Shown: in pieces, positions 5,763 to 8,012 of the stretch
How the letters are laid out: the number at the start of each line of letters is the position of its first letter
How positions within the stretch are numbered: the first letter of the stretch is position 1
DNA from: an uncultured Bacteroidota bacterium
Lineage (GTDB): Bacteria > Bacteroidota > Bacteroidia > Chitinophagales > Chitinophagaceae
DNA length: 8,012 nt
Direction: 5' to 3'
Assembly: GCA_903835145.1 (NCBI GenBank)
Contig: CAILMA010000272.1
Location: 1-8,012 of the forward strand
Notes under the pieces: generated by a model
The model's input: the letters and a program-made list of their open reading frames with translations, nothing else
The model's database searches: none
What the model was told of the DNA's origin: nothing
Program-made: the position numbers and the translations under genes

Positions 5763-8012
5763 CTATTTTACCTGTTGAGCCGGTGCCTTGTCCTGTGCTT
5801 TGTTCATCGCAGCTTCAAGGCGTTCCAGGCGTGCTGCGTAGTTGTTTTTCAGCTGTTCCAGCTCTGCTTTAAGATCGCTGTTTTCCTTGGTCAGTTCTTC
5901 GGTCCTTTTTTCCAGTGCCTGAATAGCGATAAAACTCACCCCTTCCATATCTGCCTGGTTTATGGTTGTGTCGTTTCCAGATGTACCATATTTATCATGC
6001 CCGAATGCTGCATAAAAGTCCTGAGCCATTGGCCCGTAGTGGCGGAATGTTTTTGGGTCCTGACCTATGTAGTTCCAGCTGCTGAGTGGCATCTTGGCTA
6101 TCTTGCCCAGCAACTCATTGCCATCCACGGTTGCAAAGTTTTCCTTCTTCCTTCTGTCGGATATCGTACTCCAGCTATTGCCACCAGCGGCTATTTGTGC
6201 TCCAACGCTCGCCGCAGCGTTAGTATAAAGCTTATATCCATTTGCAAAGCGCATGGTCATTTGGTTAGTGGTGCTGCTCGTTGTCGCAGTTGTTGTACTG
6301 CTGTCTCCAAGTATCATTGAACCCGCTTTCGAGTTGGTAGAAACATAGCTGCCTATCGCAACGCTCGATACACCACTCGCCGTCACATTATTACCCATCG
6401 CTATGGCATTCGTCGCAGATGCAGTTACTGTGTTGCCCGCACCTACCGCGTTAGTCCCGGATACAGTATTTGAAACACCCATATTCGTACCTCCTGAGGT
6501 CGTTAGCTGCAAACCAGCAGTTAACCCCGAATTACTGTACAATTTATAACCGCCGGTAAAACGCATCATCATTTGGTTGTTAGCGTCATTGCTCGTCGTT
6601 GTACTGGTGCTGTCCCCAACTATTACCGAACCGCCCTTGCTATTAGTTGAAACATAACTACCAAGCGCTACGCTCGATGCCCCGCTTGCGGTAAGGTGGT
6701 TACCGAGCGCAACTGCACTGGTTGAAGACGCTGTATTGTTGTTGCCTATAGCTACTGAATTGGTATTTGATGCTGTATTCGTATTCCCAATGGCAGAAGC
6801 GTCAGTGCCCGAAACCGTATTCGATATACCGAGATTAGAACCACCTGTAGTCGTTAACTGCAACCCGGCAGTAAGTCCTGAATTACTGTACAATTTATAA
6901 CCTCCTGTAAAACGCATCATCATTTGGTTGTTAGCGTCATTGCTCGTCGTTGTACTCGTACTGTCCCCAACAATTACAGAACCACCCTTGCTGTTAGTTG
7001 AAACATAACTACCAAGCGCTACGCTCGATGCCCCGCTTGCGGTAAGGTGATTACCTATTGCTACCGCATTGGTACTTGAAGCAGTATTGGTATTGCCTAT
7101 CGCAGTCGCATTTGTCCCTGAAACGGTATTTGAAATCCCAAGGTTCGACCCACCTGTGCTGGTAAGCTGCAAACCCGCTGTTTTTGCGCTATTACTATAT
7201 AATTTATACCCGCCCACAAAACGCATCATCATCTGGTTGGCCTGGTCATTATAGGTAGTTGTTGTAGTGCTGTCGCCGAAAATCATCGACCCCGACAGGT
7301 TATTAGTATTTAGAAAGCTGCCTATCGCCACAGAGTAGTTTCCGTTGGCAGTATTGTTGGTGCCCAGCGCAACCGCTTCGGTACCACTCGCATAGCAGTT
7401 ATACCCCAATGCAACTGTTGAATAACCCGTTGCTCCGTTGTTCTTTCCTCCGGTAAAAGAATAGGTACCCGAAGCAGAATTCTGAGCACCATATACCAAT
7501 GCTCCGTCGTCAGATGCAGTGTTTGAAACACCACAGGCAAGTGAATATCGACCGCTGCCAATATTCCCATATCCAAAAACAGCTGAATTTATCCCGAGAT
7601 TACTATCGTCCCATACAGTGCCAGTTGCAGTGCCAGCCCTGAATGCACCCTTCTTTGGGTACCAGAACATTCTTGTGCCTGCACCAGACACTGTAAGTGA
7701 AGAACCAGATGAAATAGTCCCGGTATCCATCAACAAGCCATTATCCTTCATCAAAATACCCGTAGTGCCATCAGCAGAAACAAGATGCCCATTAGTGTAT
7801 AAATTCGCAGTAAGGGTATCATCAAAAATGGCGCTTGTAGCTGCTGCACTCGATACGCTATCCACATAATGTTTATCTGTTAGTGACCGTGAATCATAGC
7901 TGCCCTCCACATTGCTCACGTAGTCAAGCACACCTGCCGGGCTAAGCGTAATACCCGAAGTTAAAGCCGGATTGGTATACAATTTATAATGATTGTCCGT
8001 AAATGTACCCAA
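5763..8012 (-). CDS. YadA-head-like repeat protein with C-terminal peptidase S74 chaperone (5' partial)
   Basis: The frame is open to the right edge (first codon TTG), so the start, and any signal peptide, lies outside; 749 residues are seen. Residues about 141-248, 290-351, 393-468 and 510-571 are 14-residue repeats of the form xVAIGNxNTASxTx, like the left-handed beta-roll of YadA trimeric-adhesin heads. These alternate with a MMMRFxGGYKLYSNS linker. Residues 612-708 match the S74 intramolecular chaperone of endosialidase/tail-spike proteins: WSTISDRRKKEN (S618, D619, K623), WNYIGQDPKTFRHYGPMAQDF and the GVSFIAIQAL helix. In phage proteins this domain drives trimer folding and then cleaves itself off at the conserved Ser; the same is inferred here. 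A coiled coil (about 696-735) follows. There is no YadA membrane anchor and no T9SS sorting domain, so the export route is unclear. It is the upstream gene of a probable pair with the T9SS protein. Confidence 0.85.
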   Translation of the reverse strand: MGTFTDNHYKLYTNPALTSGITLSPAGVLDYVSNVEGSYDSRSLTDKHYVDSVSSAAATSAIFDDTLTANLYTNGHLVSADGTTGILMKDNGLLMDTGTISSGSSLTVSGAGTRMFWYPKKGAFRAGTATGTVWDDSNLGINSAVFGYGNIGSGRYSLACGVSNTASDDGALVYGAQNSASGTYSFTGGKNNGATGYSTVALGYNCYASGTEAVALGTNNTANGNYSVAIGSFLNTNNLSGSMIFGDSTTTTTYNDQANQMMMRFVGGYKLYSNSAKTAGLQLTSTGGSNLGISNTVSGTNATAIGNTNTASSTNAVAIGNHLTASGASSVALGSYVSTNSKGGSVIVGDSTSTTTSNDANNQMMMRFTGGYKLYSNSGLTAGLQLTTTGGSNLGISNTVSGTDASAIGNTNTASNTNSVAIGNNNTASSTSAVALGNHLTASGASSVALGSYVSTNSKGGSVIVGDSTSTTTSNDANNQMMMRFTGGYKLYSNSGLTAGLQLTTSGGTNMGVSNTVSGTNAVGAGNTVTASATNAIAMGNNVTASGVSSVAIGSYVSTNSKAGSMILGDSSTTTATTSSTTNQMTMRFANGYKLYTNAAASVGAQIAAGGNSWSTISDRRKKENFATVDGNELLGKIAKMPLSSWNYIGQDPKTFRHYGPMAQDFYAAFGHDKYGTSGNDTTINQADMEGVSFIAIQALEKRTEELTKENSDLKAELEQLKNNYAARLERLEAAMNKAQDKAPAQQVK
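6261..7232 (-). repeat. Three large tandem repeat units inside the S74 protein gene
   Basis: Three in-frame units each start with MMMRFxGGYKLY: 7232-6924 (103 codons), 6923-6573 (117 codons) and 6572-6261 (104 codons). A degenerate fourth start lies at 6260. Each unit contains a YKLY linker, the GGSNLGISNTVSGT-type segment, two or three 14-residue head repeats and SVALGSYVSTNSK...GDS. Copies at offset 351 share exact DNA stretches of 50 bases (6556-6605 with 6907-6956) and 56 bases (6643-6698 with 6994-7049), which points to recent duplication or gene conversion. Confidence 0.9.

Noticed and set aside
6261..7232. Regular repeats that might suggest a CRISPR array
   Set aside because: The repeats are in-frame protein repeats with no constant short repeat plus unique spacers and no cas genes nearby.
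5775..7869. Several plus-strand and alternate-frame open frames (60-180 codons) opposite the two large minus-strand genes
   Set aside because: They are shadows of Ser/Thr/Gly-rich repeat coding sequence, with no recognisable domains or start signals.

Overview
The window looks like a Bacteroidota chromosome segment, probably from the Chitinophagaceae/Sphingobacteria side of the phylum. The evidence is a type IX secretion (T9SS) C-terminal sorting domain, Bacteroidota-style promoter words (TAnnTTTG), AT-rich start regions with few strong Shine-Dalgarno sites, and a PD-(D/E)XK Rpn/transposase-type gene. The lineage is inferred from protein style, not from a search.

Layout, left to right. (a) 1-1219 is an accessory, rearranged block. 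It holds a broken minus-strand NAD(P)-dependent epimerase/SDR gene that stops after 47 codons, and a divergently transcribed Rpn-family nuclease gene (311-1180). The block is bracketed by an imperfect 43-bp direct repeat (1-43 and 1177-1219; 40/43 identical). The repeat carries the last codons of the next gene, so the broken epimerase ends in a copy of that gene's C-terminus. (b) 1189-1629 (minus) encodes a small secreted NlpE N-terminal-like protein, convergent with the Rpn gene and 8 bp from it. (c) 1630-1984 is a divergent control region with a perfect CRP-type palindrome (8-bp arms, 6-bp spacer) next to candidate promoter words. (d) 1985-3055 (plus) is trhO, the O2-dependent tRNA U34 hydroxylase, and it is complete. 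(e) 3061-3100 is a strong stem with 15-bp perfect arms between converging genes, read as a bidirectional terminator. (f) 3115-8012 (minus) is a two-gene surface/secreted-protein unit with 56 bp between the genes. The upstream gene, cut by the right edge, encodes a YadA-head-like repeat protein ending in a phage-type peptidase S74 intramolecular chaperone. The downstream gene encodes an 863-residue T9SS cargo protein with an Ig-like domain.

Functional reading. trhO is ordinary housekeeping, possibly under a CRP/FNR-family regulator. The two large minus-strand genes probably make cell-surface or extracellular proteins and may be co-transcribed. I did not find a clearly undescribed multi-gene system. 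The points most worth a second look are the repeat-bounded rearrangement around the Rpn gene, the palindrome ahead of trhO, and the nested repeat structure of the S74 protein, whose copy number has changed in exact 14-residue steps.
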